Shown one piece after another: positions 8,687-19,200 of a stretch of 64,000 nucleotides of DNA. The stretch comes from Fluviispira sanaruensis (lineage in GTDB: Bacteria; Bdellovibrionota_B; Oligoflexia; Silvanigrellales; Silvanigrellaceae): the NCBI RefSeq assembly GCF_004295685.1, contig NZ_AP019368.1, positions 2,687,501 through 2,751,500 of the forward strand, read 5' to 3'. The notes beneath the pieces were generated by a model. It saw nothing but the letters and a program-made list of their open reading frames with translations, was not told the DNA's origin and did not search any database. A program made the translations under genes and the position numbers. Position 1 is the stretch's first letter; every line of letters starts with the position of its first letter.

Positions 8687-11600
8687 TCATGCCTCTATAT
8701 TTTTAATTACGCCCCTGCCAAAAATATCAGGCATTTCTATAACTATGTTTTCCCATGGGGCGGTATGATGAAAGCGCAAAGAAGTCACACCAATATCCAT
8801 ACAAGCTTCATCAATTATTTTATCTTTTTTCTGTTCCATTAAGGAATCATGGTGCGGACCATCCACAAAAACAAACACATTGTTTTGTCCATTGTATGTA
8901 TATATGAAATCAGGTCTGGCATTTATTTCTGGAATAAATTTTTGCGCTTTATTTGGTAAATTAAAACCACCGTCATAAAGCCATTGAATAAATTTCTTTT
9001 CAAGTTCACTTTCACAGGCTTTTAATAGTTTATCGAGCTGAGTTTTTGCATCTTCTCCTGCGACAGTCAATGTTTCTTTATGTGACTTTGTCAGATCAAA
9101 TAAATAACTGCGAATTAATTTTCGATTGAGTATCGCGTGATCTTGTTGATTGGAGTAACCCATAAGACATTTATAGCAAGCAGAAATACAATATCTACTG
9201 TCCATAGGATCCAATATATCTTCACCTGTATCAGGATCATAATGACACAGTTTTAATGCCTCTTTAGCAACCTGCTGCATGCGTCTTTCATCTAAAGAAA
9301 TTTTACGTAAAGCTCCTGCACCACCCTCTGCAGCTTCATAGAAGAGAATACCCCGCGGCGCTGCTTGATTCGATAAAGTCTCCGCAGACAATTCACTCTC
9401 TGCCAACTGAGCAACAATTTGTATGGCCGTTTTTAAGGCTGCTTGAAATGATGCAATAAATTCTTTCGAATTATCTGGAAAGTTATCGAGAAAAAGAGCA
9501 TTTTTTCTATCTTCAACGTAAGGTACGATGAGTTCTTTTGTTTCAAAATCACTTTCACTGCCTTCTCCAGGCGCTCTTTCCCAACGCCCCCTGTTTTTAT
9601 CTAATAAAAATCCTCTGAGTGAGTCTTCATCACTCCGCTTTTTCAACCAACCCTCATTCATGCGCCAAAGCGTTGCTCCTGGCCCATAATGGCACGAAAA
9701 AAGTAACTCTTTTTGTTCATTTAAAATATTCATTTTTTCTACAATTTTTTCATGCCCTCTCTCAGCAAATCGAAATAGAGAACGTACTTTATAACCATAG
9801 CGCGTGCGCTCTTCCTCATCCGCTGAAATCCGATCCACTTTGTGGGTAGAAACATTTTGCATTTGAAAACAATGATCGATGGATTCCAAAGAGTTTGAAT
9901 AACAATTTTCACAGATATCATAAGTTTTTTCATGTGAAACAATATGCAAATAACCACAATTGTTACAGCATAAGGATTTCTGCGTTAAAATATTGCCATC
10001 TACATTACGTTGTGGAAGGATCACTTTGCTTATTTTGTAACGTGATCCATTGTGATAAATCAACGACTGCGGACCAAACTCAGACAGCGCAATAAACCTT
10101 GGCCTAGCAAGATATTCTGGTTTTTCCTGATTGTGTCTTCTTTTAAAATAAGAAAATCCTTTTAAACCTGGAATAAATGCAGATAAAGGCAAGCGCGGAA
10201 AATTATAGCCAGGAAGAAATCCTTCGCTCGCTAAGTAACGGTAGGGATAAAAATCGGCCGATGTTTTTTCGCGATCATCGCCTCGTAAATATTCAATTTG
10301 TGCTTTTGCCTCTTCTATTTCTCTATCAGCCCGCATTCTATCTTCTTTACTGGCTGCATTAGAATTGCTTATTTTTTGCGCTTTATCTCTTTGATTTAAA
10401 GCTGATTTAAACAATAAGCGCCAGCGGTCAAAGGCTAAGTCAAATTGCATATAAGCATTTTTAATTATCTCATCGAGCCATTTAGGATTTTTTTTGTACC
10501 ATTCAGCTTCTTGCAATTCAGGAATAGCATCCAAAACTTTGCGCGCAGCCAGCAGAGCTTTGTTATTAGTATTAATATCTTTCAGCTTTGTTACTTTATC
10601 TTCTTTTATAAAAGTATTATCGGGTTTTTCATCATTGAGATCGATCACATCTGTCATTTTCGAACCCAGGCGCACACCTGCGGAGGCAAGCCAAATAGCA
10701 TGCACATGTGATCGGATTAAATCTTCGTTACTTAAATCAAGGGGTGGAGGTTTTACACTGCCAGCAACCATGTCTTGCGAGTTTCTAAAAAAATATTGAT
10801 CATGACTGTTCCCAGATGAACAATAAGTATACACAAAAGCAGCTTGTCCTCCACGCCCAGCGCGGCCACTTCTCTGCGCATAATTCGCAGGTGTGGGTGG
10901 TACGTTACGCATATTAACCACATTTAATGAGCTAATATCCACACCCAATTCCATTGTCGGAGAACAACAAAGCAGTTGTAAATCACCATTCCTAAATAAA
11001 CTTTCTCGCTCCTCGCGATCTAAATCGGGAACCTGCGCCGTGTGTTCTGCGGCCCTTATGTATTTTGTGAGCACAATGGGTTCTTGATATAAATCAACAA
11101 AAAAAGCCAGAGATATTTCATTTTCTTTTTTAGGTGTGATTTCTCCTTTTTTCCAACATATATCGGATAATTTAAGGCGAACTCCCAATGGAACACCCGG
11201 CTTTCTATGCGGTGGTAGCGCAATTCCACAAGCTATCAAGCAACCAAATAAATAAGGAATAAAAGCTTGAACTTTATTTCTTGTTACCTTTTCATCTGGA
11301 TAAATTTTTATTAATTCATTGCGGATTTTTCTGCCAAAGACAGAATAAGCAGACAGTGAAATACGTGCCATAGACTCATCACTTAAGGGCCCAGGCCAAG
11401 CGTATTTACAGTGATCAACATTCTTCTTTCGATCTATTTGCCAGAGCTCTGACAATTCTTCTTCTATCCTACGTTCAATGTGAATTAATGATTCATCTTC
11501 CAAAAATTTACTTTCAATACATAAATTTTTCCTAAGTCTTGTCGCGAGATCTTCTAAAAATTCATACAATACTTTCTCATTTAATGAGATAAATATATTT

Positions 11601-14038
11601 TGTCCCCAAATTCGATCTTCTTCTTTTTTTACTAACTGCAAGACTTCTTCAAAATAATTCCGCGTCACTTCTAAAGTAGAATTTTTTACGCTCGCAAGCT
11701 CTTCTTTTTCTTTAAAGCACTCATCTAAAAGCGGAAAAGTGATTTTCAACATGTTTGTGCGGTCCAGACTTGGCAAAGTGATCCGCCAATCTTCTGCACT
11801 CAAATCAAGTAAAGCTCTATAAACAAGCAGTTCTTTCAGAGCATCTCTAGCCTTTCGTCTCTGAGCAAAACTTGGATTCTGTGAATTTTCTCGCATGTAG
11901 TCCTGCGGTTGCAATGCAGACATTTCAAATGCATTAAAGAGAGCTTCTGCTAAATTATCGAACTGTATACCCGAAGGAGGAGCAACTCTCAGCGCTTGCC
12001 ACAAGGCACGGCGAATCTGCACAGTGTCGATAAAATCATTGAAATGCCCTGACTGCAAAGAAGCATCTTGGCGATTGTCAGTAAAGCTCATGAGTTTTTT
12101 TGCTTTATCATCAATCCCATCGCTTTCACGCAAAGAATTGATCACAGATAAAGCGAGGACAGTGGTCGAGGTGCTACGCCCTTCCGTGCCCAATGTCGCA
12201 AGCCGCCAAAAATCTTTTCCACGCGCATTGTCCGTAAAAAAATCGCATTCGAGACAGTAGCGGAAAGGACGGCAAAAATAGGCCGCTATATGAGAATGCT
12301 CTTGTTTATTTTCATAAATATCACCTTCATCACTTAAATAAATAATCCTTGGCACATGCTCTTTGTGCGACGTCCCTAATTTTATTTCGCCTTTGCTATT
12401 TTCTTCCCACCAGGCATCGGGTAAATTTTCATAGATAAAATTCTTAAATTCATCTTGTGAAATATTTTTATTTTTATGCATATAGACAAAACCCGATTCG
12501 CCATTTTTATCACTTTCATCAGAGAGATCGTGACGGGGTTCTAAGTGAGGAGTTGTTTTATGCAATGAATTAGCAAAACGTTTGACCGTGAAATAATCTG
12601 CGCCACATTGCCGACAAAAAGCTACGGGATATAATATTTTATTTTTTTTATTTCCATTTTCGTTTGGATCAAGCGGAGCATATCGGGTTATTTCTAAGCT
12701 AAAAAAGGATCTGTCTAAACTGGTATAAAGATTCCCACCACGCGTAATAAATTGATGCAATTTAAATGGAAACAAAGCACGATTGTTTTCCCCCGTTAAA
12801 GAAACAGCTCTTAAAATATTTTTTAAAGCTTTAATACATGTTTCTTCCGTTAAAGAACAAAGTTCTTTTAATTCCAAAGAAATGCCATTTTTTCCTTCTA
12901 AAGGTCTAGGTTTTGAGCGAATTAATTGATTAGATTTTTCATCATATTGAACTCCCAGTTTCGACTCAAGCCAAGAGCATAAGGGATCGGATTTTAAGGA
13001 ATCTAGAGTATGATTATCAATATTCTTTGCCCATTTTTTTGTACTTTTTTGTAAGCTTAATTTTTCAGAATCACTGCTAAATTGCAATTCTTCAGTATGC
13101 CTTTCTAAGGTTTCTCCAATTACATTCTTTGGTAAAATATTGACTCCAAAAATTTTGGATGCACACTCAGCCACTTCTTTTTTAGGATCGCTGCTGTCTT
13201 CCGCTGCAATAGTTGCAGAAGTTCCCACGCAAATTATATTTTTAGATCCACTCCGTTCTTTGAGTCGGCGGATGAGCAAAGCAACATCGCTGCCTTGCCG
13301 TCCACGGTATGTGTGCAATTCATCGAAAACTAAATAATGCAGATCATGTGTTAAATCAAATATTTTTTGATCTTCAAGCCTTGTTAACATAAGTTCAAGC
13401 ATCATATAATTTGTAATTAATATATGCGGAGGATCATTTCTTAATTTCTCTCTTTCTTCTTCTTTATCCTGTCCAGTGTAACGAGCGATTTGAATGGGCA
13501 CATCTTCTTTTGCAAAACCGTAGTTAATATATTTTAATAATTCTTCTTGTTGACTGTTGGCGAGCGCATTCATCGGGTAAACAATAATAGCTTGTATACC
13601 CATACATGCTTTTTTTCTTTTTAAAATATCATTTACGATTGGAATAATAAAAGTTAAACTTTTTCCCGACCCCGTCCCTGTCGTAACAACATAATTTTCA
13701 TTATTTAATGCGCAATCTAAAGCTTCTACCTGATGGGTATATAAATCCAACGGCTTACAGTTTAGTAAATTTAAGTCATCTTTTTGTTTATTGGCTAAAA
13801 ATATTTTTTCACAGATTGGATGCAATTTATTTTGCTGAACAAGTTCAGTGATATTTGCTTTTCTTTTAAAACCTGGATTCAATTGCACCAATGGAGACGG
13901 CCAGAAAGCACCTTTTTGTAGTTCTTCTTTTACAAATAAATCCATCTGTTTATTTTTAATACCAAAAAAACTTGTAACTAAATTTTTATAATCACTGATA
14001 ACCTTATCACGTAAAGAAAACACATCAAAAAATGACAT
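8687..14038 (-). CDS. Giant DEAD/DEAH helicase with DUF1998 and C-terminal Vsr-like nuclease domain (DruE-like or DrmA-DrmB-like)
   Basis: A 1783-residue superfamily 2 helicase. Motif I TGTGSGKS lies at 120-127, motif II DELH at 239-242, motif III SAT near 274-276, and motif VI QRSGRAGR near 1055-1062. A four-cysteine zinc cluster (CCNNC...CENC) lies near 1353-1380. A DUF1998-type region spans roughly 1560-1630 (EAAEGGAG, then CYKCLMGYSNQQDH). The last 110 residues contain PDFIY followed by FVDGPHHD, the pattern of Vsr/PD-(D/E)xK nucleases. The size and domain order match DruE of Druantia, or a fusion of DISARM DrmA and DrmB. It is the last of four coupled genes, 5 bp after the HelD-like gene. 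The likely role is ATP-driven movement on invading DNA with cleavage; this is inferred from the families. Confidence 0.85.
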   Translation of the reverse strand: MSFFDVFSLRDKVISDYKNLVTSFFGIKNKQMDLFVKEELQKGAFWPSPLVQLNPGFKRKANITELVQQNKLHPICEKIFLANKQKDDLNLLNCKPLDLYTHQVEALDCALNNENYVVTTGTGSGKSLTFIIPIVNDILKRKKACMGIQAIIVYPMNALANSQQEELLKYINYGFAKEDVPIQIARYTGQDKEEEREKLRNDPPHILITNYMMLELMLTRLEDQKIFDLTHDLHYLVFDELHTYRGRQGSDVALLIRRLKERSGSKNIICVGTSATIAAEDSSDPKKEVAECASKIFGVNILPKNVIGETLERHTEELQFSSDSEKLSLQKSTKKWAKNIDNHTLDSLKSDPLCSWLESKLGVQYDEKSNQLIRSKPRPLEGKNGISLELKELCSLTEETCIKALKNILRAVSLTGENNRALFPFKLHQFITRGGNLYTSLDRSFFSLEITRYAPLDPNENGNKKNKILYPVAFCRQCGADYFTVKRFANSLHKTTPHLEPRHDLSDESDKNGESGFVYMHKNKNISQDEFKNFIYENLPDAWWEENSKGEIKLGTSHKEHVPRIIYLSDEGDIYENKQEHSHIAAYFCRPFRYCLECDFFTDNARGKDFWRLATLGTEGRSTSTTVLALSVINSLRESDGIDDKAKKLMSFTDNRQDASLQSGHFNDFIDTVQIRRALWQALRVAPPSGIQFDNLAEALFNAFEMSALQPQDYMRENSQNPSFAQRRKARDALKELLVYRALLDLSAEDWRITLPSLDRTNMLKITFPLLDECFKEKEELASVKNSTLEVTRNYFEEVLQLVKKEEDRIWGQNIFISLNEKVLYEFLEDLATRLRKNLCIESKFLEDESLIHIERRIEEELSELWQIDRKKNVDHCKYAWPGPLSDESMARISLSAYSVFGRKIRNELIKIYPDEKVTRNKVQAFIPYLFGCLIACGIALPPHRKPGVPLGVRLKLSDICWKKGEITPKKENEISLAFFVDLYQEPIVLTKYIRAAEHTAQVPDLDREERESLFRNGDLQLLCCSPTMELGVDISSLNVVNMRNVPPTPANYAQRSGRAGRGGQAAFVYTYCSSGNSHDQYFFRNSQDMVAGSVKPPPLDLSNEDLIRSHVHAIWLASAGVRLGSKMTDVIDLNDEKPDNTFIKEDKVTKLKDINTNNKALLAARKVLDAIPELQEAEWYKKNPKWLDEIIKNAYMQFDLAFDRWRLLFKSALNQRDKAQKISNSNAASKEDRMRADREIEEAKAQIEYLRGDDREKTSADFYPYRYLASEGFLPGYNFPRLPLSAFIPGLKGFSYFKRRHNQEKPEYLARPRFIALSEFGPQSLIYHNGSRYKISKVILPQRNVDGNILTQKSLCCNNCGYLHIVSHEKTYDICENCYSNSLESIDHCFQMQNVSTHKVDRISADEEERTRYGYKVRSLFRFAERGHEKIVEKMNILNEQKELLFSCHYGPGATLWRMNEGWLKKRSDEDSLRGFLLDKNRGRWERAPGEGSESDFETKELIVPYVEDRKNALFLDNFPDNSKEFIASFQAALKTAIQIVAQLAESELSAETLSNQAAPRGILFYEAAEGGAGALRKISLDERRMQQVAKEALKLCHYDPDTGEDILDPMDSRYCISACYKCLMGYSNQQDHAILNRKLIRSYLFDLTKSHKETLTVAGEDAKTQLDKLLKACESELEKKFIQWLYDGGFNLPNKAQKFIPEINARPDFIYTYNGQNNVFVFVDGPHHDSLMEQKKDKIIDEACMDIGVTSLRFHHTAPWENIVIEMPDIFGRGVIKNIEA

Positions 14039-14043
14039 AATAT

Positions 14044-16248
14044 TTAGAACTCCAAATCAAAAACAGTCAGAGCTTCATCAAGCTCCTCAGCAATTATTTC
14101 AACCGGCTTAAATTCTTTTTGTGTAAAAAAACGCTCTACAGGTCGCCAAAATTCTTTTTCATTCAATACTTCAAGCAATGGTGTTGGCTGTCCCTCATAG
14201 AGAGCTAAAAAATTTTCTTGCGCACGGGTGATAGCAACATACATAAGCCGACGGTTGTCGATATCATCGGGCCAGTATTTATTATTTGCATCGGCTATAA
14301 TAATAGAATCAAATTCAAGACCTTTTATCTGATGAATATTTGTGACAGTAACACCTTTGCGAAACTCAAAAGACTCACGTTCACTTTGTCGCACTTCAAT
14401 TTTTTTAAATTTTAAGAGCGACTGAAGATCATTTTTTAAAGCTTCAATCATTTGCTTATCGTGTAAAACAACACAAATATGCGCATGGGGTGCTTCTTCT
14501 ATCCGCTTTAAAATAAAATGTGTAATTTGTTCCTTCAATTTAAAATAGGATTGAACAGAAATTATTTGTGGATAAGCTCCTTGTCTGCCTTGTAGAATTT
14601 TTTCAGAACCTATCACAGAATCGGCAAGCCACATGATTGGGAGGGTCGAACGGTGGCCCACTTCCAATCTAGTTACTTTTGCATTCCCGAAATTTAATTG
14701 CTTTGCAATTTCGTCCCAACCAATAAATTCTTTTTCTGGAAATATTTTTTGATTGGTATCGCCCACTATCGTAACACCGGTGCGAGAGTTAACAGACTCT
14801 AGGAGTACCAATAATTGCATCGCTCCAAAATCTTGCGCTTCATCGATGACCAAGTGATCGAATTTAAAAATATTTTCACCTAACAAACCATAGGGCAAAC
14901 CACCGCGCTTGAGTTGAACAAGTCGTAATAAAAGTGCATAGTCATCGTACTCAACATACTTTCCGACTTTTGCACTGCTCGCCTTTCCTTCGCTTTGTAT
15001 TATTTTTTGTCTTTGCCCTATTTTTTTTGCTTTTTCTTCCGTCAAACCAGGAATGCATTTCATCAGCCATTCCCAATGGCTTAATAAACTCAAAAGTTCT
15101 TCTTTATACAAAATAGATTTTTCATACACATTTTGCAGGAGTATTTCGATCTGCTCCAAACGTTTTTTTTCATACTCATCTTCTTCTTTTAATATGAGTC
15201 TTTTTATTTCTTGTCTGAATTCGATTATATCTTGCACATAGGCTGTTTCACTGCGCTTAAATTTAAAGCGGATATTATCTGTATCGTATGCAGGAATTTT
15301 CCCCTCAATAAAATCCCATGTTTTTTTAGCTTGCGCCTTCACATAAACTTCCATCAACTGAGAAATCCCTGCGTGGGATTTTATCATCCCCAATTTCTCA
15401 TTGTCTTTAAAAAAATATTTATCGAATAATTTTTTTAAATTCTTCCCGGAAATGGTTTCTAACTGACCCTTATAAACGCTTTCCAATGCTGAGATTGCCC
15501 AGGAATGAAAGGTGTTGATTTCAATTTTATCTTCTAAGTTTAAAGATTTTATACTTTGTTTCACAAAACTCTGCAGGGATTTATTGAACATCACAACTAA
15601 AACTTTAGTTTTTTTATTGATCCCGTGTTCTTCATTTTCATCCCACAACAGCCAAGAAACTCTGTGCAGTGCCACCGAAGTTTTGCCCGAACCTGCTCGC
15701 CCTTGAATAATAAGAGGTTCAGATGTTTTTTGCGTGATCAGTTCGTATTGTTCGGGTGTGAGTAAGGAAATGAGATCGGGTAAACCTTCTTGTTGGGACT
15801 GTTTAAGAACTTGTGTTGTTTTTTCATTCTCTTCTTTGCTTTGGGTATTGTTTAGGTCAACAAAGGATCCATCATCGAGACGAACGATTTTTGCAGTGCC
15901 ATTTAAATCACTCCATTCGAGGGATTTTAAATAACCCGAATATCCCTCTGCCGCACCAAAAGCTGTTACGGCACCTTGTATACTGCGAAAAGGAGGTTCG
16001 AGCTCAATTTCTTCACCAATATTCAATTTTTGATAATAAAACTTCGCAACAGGATGCCTCCAATCGACTATTTTTTCCTCTTTGTTTGCCACTGCGCCTA
16101 TGCGAAATTCAAAATCTTCTTTTTTATTTTTAAAAGAAACATAAGCATGCCAAGGCGTGTCCAACTCTAATTTCGGGGCTAAAACTTGAAACTCTTCGTT
16201 TACGCGTTCTGCAATTTTAATTGGTTCTTTTTCATTCGCTAAGCTCAT
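14044..16248 (-). CDS. HelD/UvrD-like superfamily 1 helicase
   Basis: A 734-residue protein. The N-terminal 120 residues contain FRIGAV and KIVDWRHPVAKFYY, very like the IGRIG...IVDWRAPVARPFY region of HelD. The helicase core has Walker A GRAGSGKT (183-190), DEAQ near 464, GDTNQKI, GLEFDSIIIADA and the motif VI segment YVAITRAQ near 670. HelD-type enzymes act on RNA polymerase and UvrD-type ones on DNA, so either target is possible. Its start overlaps the end of the methylase gene by 17 bp, which points to translational coupling, and its stop is 5 bp before the giant helicase. A UvrD-like gene is not part of classical DISARM or Druantia, and this makes the operon unusual. Confidence 0.85.
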   Translation of the reverse strand: MSLANEKEPIKIAERVNEEFQVLAPKLELDTPWHAYVSFKNKKEDFEFRIGAVANKEEKIVDWRHPVAKFYYQKLNIGEEIELEPPFRSIQGAVTAFGAAEGYSGYLKSLEWSDLNGTAKIVRLDDGSFVDLNNTQSKEENEKTTQVLKQSQQEGLPDLISLLTPEQYELITQKTSEPLIIQGRAGSGKTSVALHRVSWLLWDENEEHGINKKTKVLVVMFNKSLQSFVKQSIKSLNLEDKIEINTFHSWAISALESVYKGQLETISGKNLKKLFDKYFFKDNEKLGMIKSHAGISQLMEVYVKAQAKKTWDFIEGKIPAYDTDNIRFKFKRSETAYVQDIIEFRQEIKRLILKEEDEYEKKRLEQIEILLQNVYEKSILYKEELLSLLSHWEWLMKCIPGLTEEKAKKIGQRQKIIQSEGKASSAKVGKYVEYDDYALLLRLVQLKRGGLPYGLLGENIFKFDHLVIDEAQDFGAMQLLVLLESVNSRTGVTIVGDTNQKIFPEKEFIGWDEIAKQLNFGNAKVTRLEVGHRSTLPIMWLADSVIGSEKILQGRQGAYPQIISVQSYFKLKEQITHFILKRIEEAPHAHICVVLHDKQMIEALKNDLQSLLKFKKIEVRQSERESFEFRKGVTVTNIHQIKGLEFDSIIIADANNKYWPDDIDNRRLMYVAITRAQENFLALYEGQPTPLLEVLNEKEFWRPVERFFTQKEFKPVEIIAEELDEALTVFDLEF

Positions 16249-19200
16249 ATTCCTTTTCCTTTACATGTTTTTCCTTTTTTCTATCTGTTCCCTTAATCTG
16301 ATCATCTAAATTAAAATAGGCAAATGATTTTTTAATTTCTTTTCCTAATAACAACTGCTGTTCTTCTTCTTTTTTTCGTTCATTGTTTAGCAATGAAAGG
16401 CGTTCGAGAATCTGCTCCCGCGCTGCAGGAGATGGGGTATAGCGAAACTCACCCTTTTCTAAATATTTACCTGCATCCTGCCCTTCATAAAAATCCATGC
16501 CGAGCTCGATATCCTGCCATTGATAGGCAGCCAGCACCGCTTCATTTATTTGTTTGTGCAGATTGCGTAAGGCATAAATATCATCAAAAGGTGGATTTTG
16601 TTTGTCCGTTGTTTCGCTATTCGATAATTTCTCGTTGTGAAATAAATTATAAACTTTGGTCAAACCAATATTACGCTCAAGACAAATACTCTTGCGCTGG
16701 GCAAGGTATTTTTCTCCCAGAGAATTTAGCATCTGCAATTGCTCCCGACCTGGGCGCGGAATGGGGAAGGTTTCGAAGCAGGATGAAGGTGTGTATCTTC
16801 TTCCTTTACCTAAGGTGCTACAGTTTTGATCTAGCCAAAACTCATGCACATGACTTTGTAGCAAAGCATATATTGATTTGTTATTCGTTGGAAAAACAAC
16901 CAGTGCATCTGAAAATACTTGTTTTGAATCAACTAAGGCAGGCGACCACATTGCTGAATGCCTTGTTATTACAATTGCTTCATTAATTAATTTTAATGCG
17001 TTATAAAGATTTGGACGATGTCTAGAATAGCGCCACCACGCAATATCTGTATTTCTTATAGTTAATATATTTTTTGTTACCCTTTCCTCAAGCAGTTTAA
17101 TTGCTGCATTATAATCACTTGCAACCTTCCCAAGATAATTTAAGCTCGCAATACCTCTTAGTTGAAAATTTTTTTCTACAATATTATTAAAGTTTTGATC
17201 AATACTAATATTTTTTTCTATTAATTCCTTCTCTAATTGTTTACTTTCAATTTCCCACTCCTCCTGAGTTGCTCGTCTAAGTGGCCAGTCATAAAAATTT
17301 ATGGCAAATCTGGACGCTTGCTGTGCAGGATTAGAATTTAAATCTTCTCCATTTAAATATGGAAATAAAATATCATTTGGGTTTTTATTTTCTTTAACTA
17401 AATTTTCTTGCATTATTTTTAATTCAGACATTAGCTCTAAAGTAAAAACATTACCAAGAATTAGGCTACCTTTAAATGATTCTTCGGCATTTTCATCTAA
17501 AACAAAAATATTTCCACTTTTTCTTGCTGACAGTTCCTCATTTATAATATGAGTTTTTATCCCATTAATTGTCTTTTGCGCATGATCTTTTTCTTTCACA
17601 ATATGCACCACACTCACCTGCAAGGATGCTATTCCTTCCCATGGAGTCGAAGTGATTGCGTTAGTTATAATACCTCTCCACTTACAGACAATCGGTGTTA
17701 AACTTGCATCTTTAGTATAACCTTGGGCAATTGTATTCGTTGCAATAAAACCTAAATTGCCAGTTAATTTTAAGCTCATAAAGTAACGAGTAAAAAAATA
17801 CGCGCAAAGATCTGTAGTGACGTTCGAATTTCTATTTTGCACCTTTAGAAAATTTAAATATTTAGGGCCTAAGTTTGAACTAATTCTAGATCCCCCCAAA
17901 AAAGGGGGATTGCCAAGCACACAGTGAAAACCACCGTCCTTAAAGACTTCGGGCCACTCGAGTTCAAGGTGAAAAAAGTTGTAAATATCGGCCAATCTTT
18001 TTGTCTCAGCAAGTTTTTCTGGGGGTAAATTTTCGTTGTTGTGCAAATCCGCCAAGGTGGGCGCGACGCTGTTCCTTTCCTGGTACTGCCAAAAAAAGGC
18101 AGAGCACCAGAGGTCGGCCCGTTGTTTTTCGAGCAAGTATTGCTTTTCCTGCTTGAGTTTTAAAAATTCTTTTTCGCGAGAAATACGACTTTTGGCATCT
18201 TCAACGTCTGTTTCGGAGAGTTGATTAAAGGCCTCAGCTAAGTCTTCACTTGCTATGCCCATAAAGGGTTCAACCCCACTTTTGAGCTGCTTTTTATTTA
18301 AATCCCGTGCATTATTGGCAATGGTTTTGTTGTCCGCCAAGTAAGAAAGTCCACGCTGCGCAGGGTCTTTAAATTCGGGCTGCGCGATATAAGCTGCGTT
18401 TGGAATATGGCTTGGCCACAATTCGTAGGCGAGCTCGCGGATTTCTTTTTCGAGTTGTTTCTTTATTTTTAATTTTGCTTCCCGCTCTTTTTCAGGCAAA
18501 TGGAATGAGTTGCCTAAGGCCGCTATCAACTTCTCCCGCTCTTTTTCGCGCTTGGCGATTTCTTCGCTCAATTCTTTTTGTATGGCAGCGCACATACTCT
18601 TGGTTGGCACACCGAGCAGGGCATCGCCCACGCGAATGTGGTGTTCTAAGAAAGTCAGCGGTTTGCCTGCTTCCATGGACTCCATCCAGAGCGCCACGCG
18701 ACACAGGTCGATCGCCATGGGGTTCACGTCCAAACCATAAATGCATTTGCGAATGACTTCTCTTACGGCCATGCGTAAATCAAGCGGTGGCGGGGAATCA
18801 TCGCCGGTGCGGAGTTTCGCAATTTCAAGGCCAAGCCGATGGGCGGCAGCCACTAAAAAATGCCCACTGCCGCAGGCGGGATCCAAAATCCTGAGTTTAA
18901 ACAATTCTTTTTCTTTGTCTTTCGCCGTTTTTCCTTTTTCGAGGGCATCTTCAATCGAAGCTTTTAAAGCAAAATCGAGAACGGAATTCAATATCCGCGT
19001 AGGTGTATAATGCGCTCCTGTTACTTTACGTTCGTCAGTAAACTCTTCATTGTTTTGTGCGCCGATAGAAACCCGCTTCAATTCAAAATTAATATTAGGA
19101 ATTAAAGGTAACAAACTCTCATACACACCACCAAGTTCTTCTGCACCCAAATGGCCCCAATTGACTCTCTGCTTTGTTCCTTTATCATCTTCGGTGAAAC

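Noticed and set aside
16393-16986. A 197-codon plus-strand open frame inside the methylase gene
   Set aside because: It lies opposite the clear methylase reading frame, and its translation has no family-like features.
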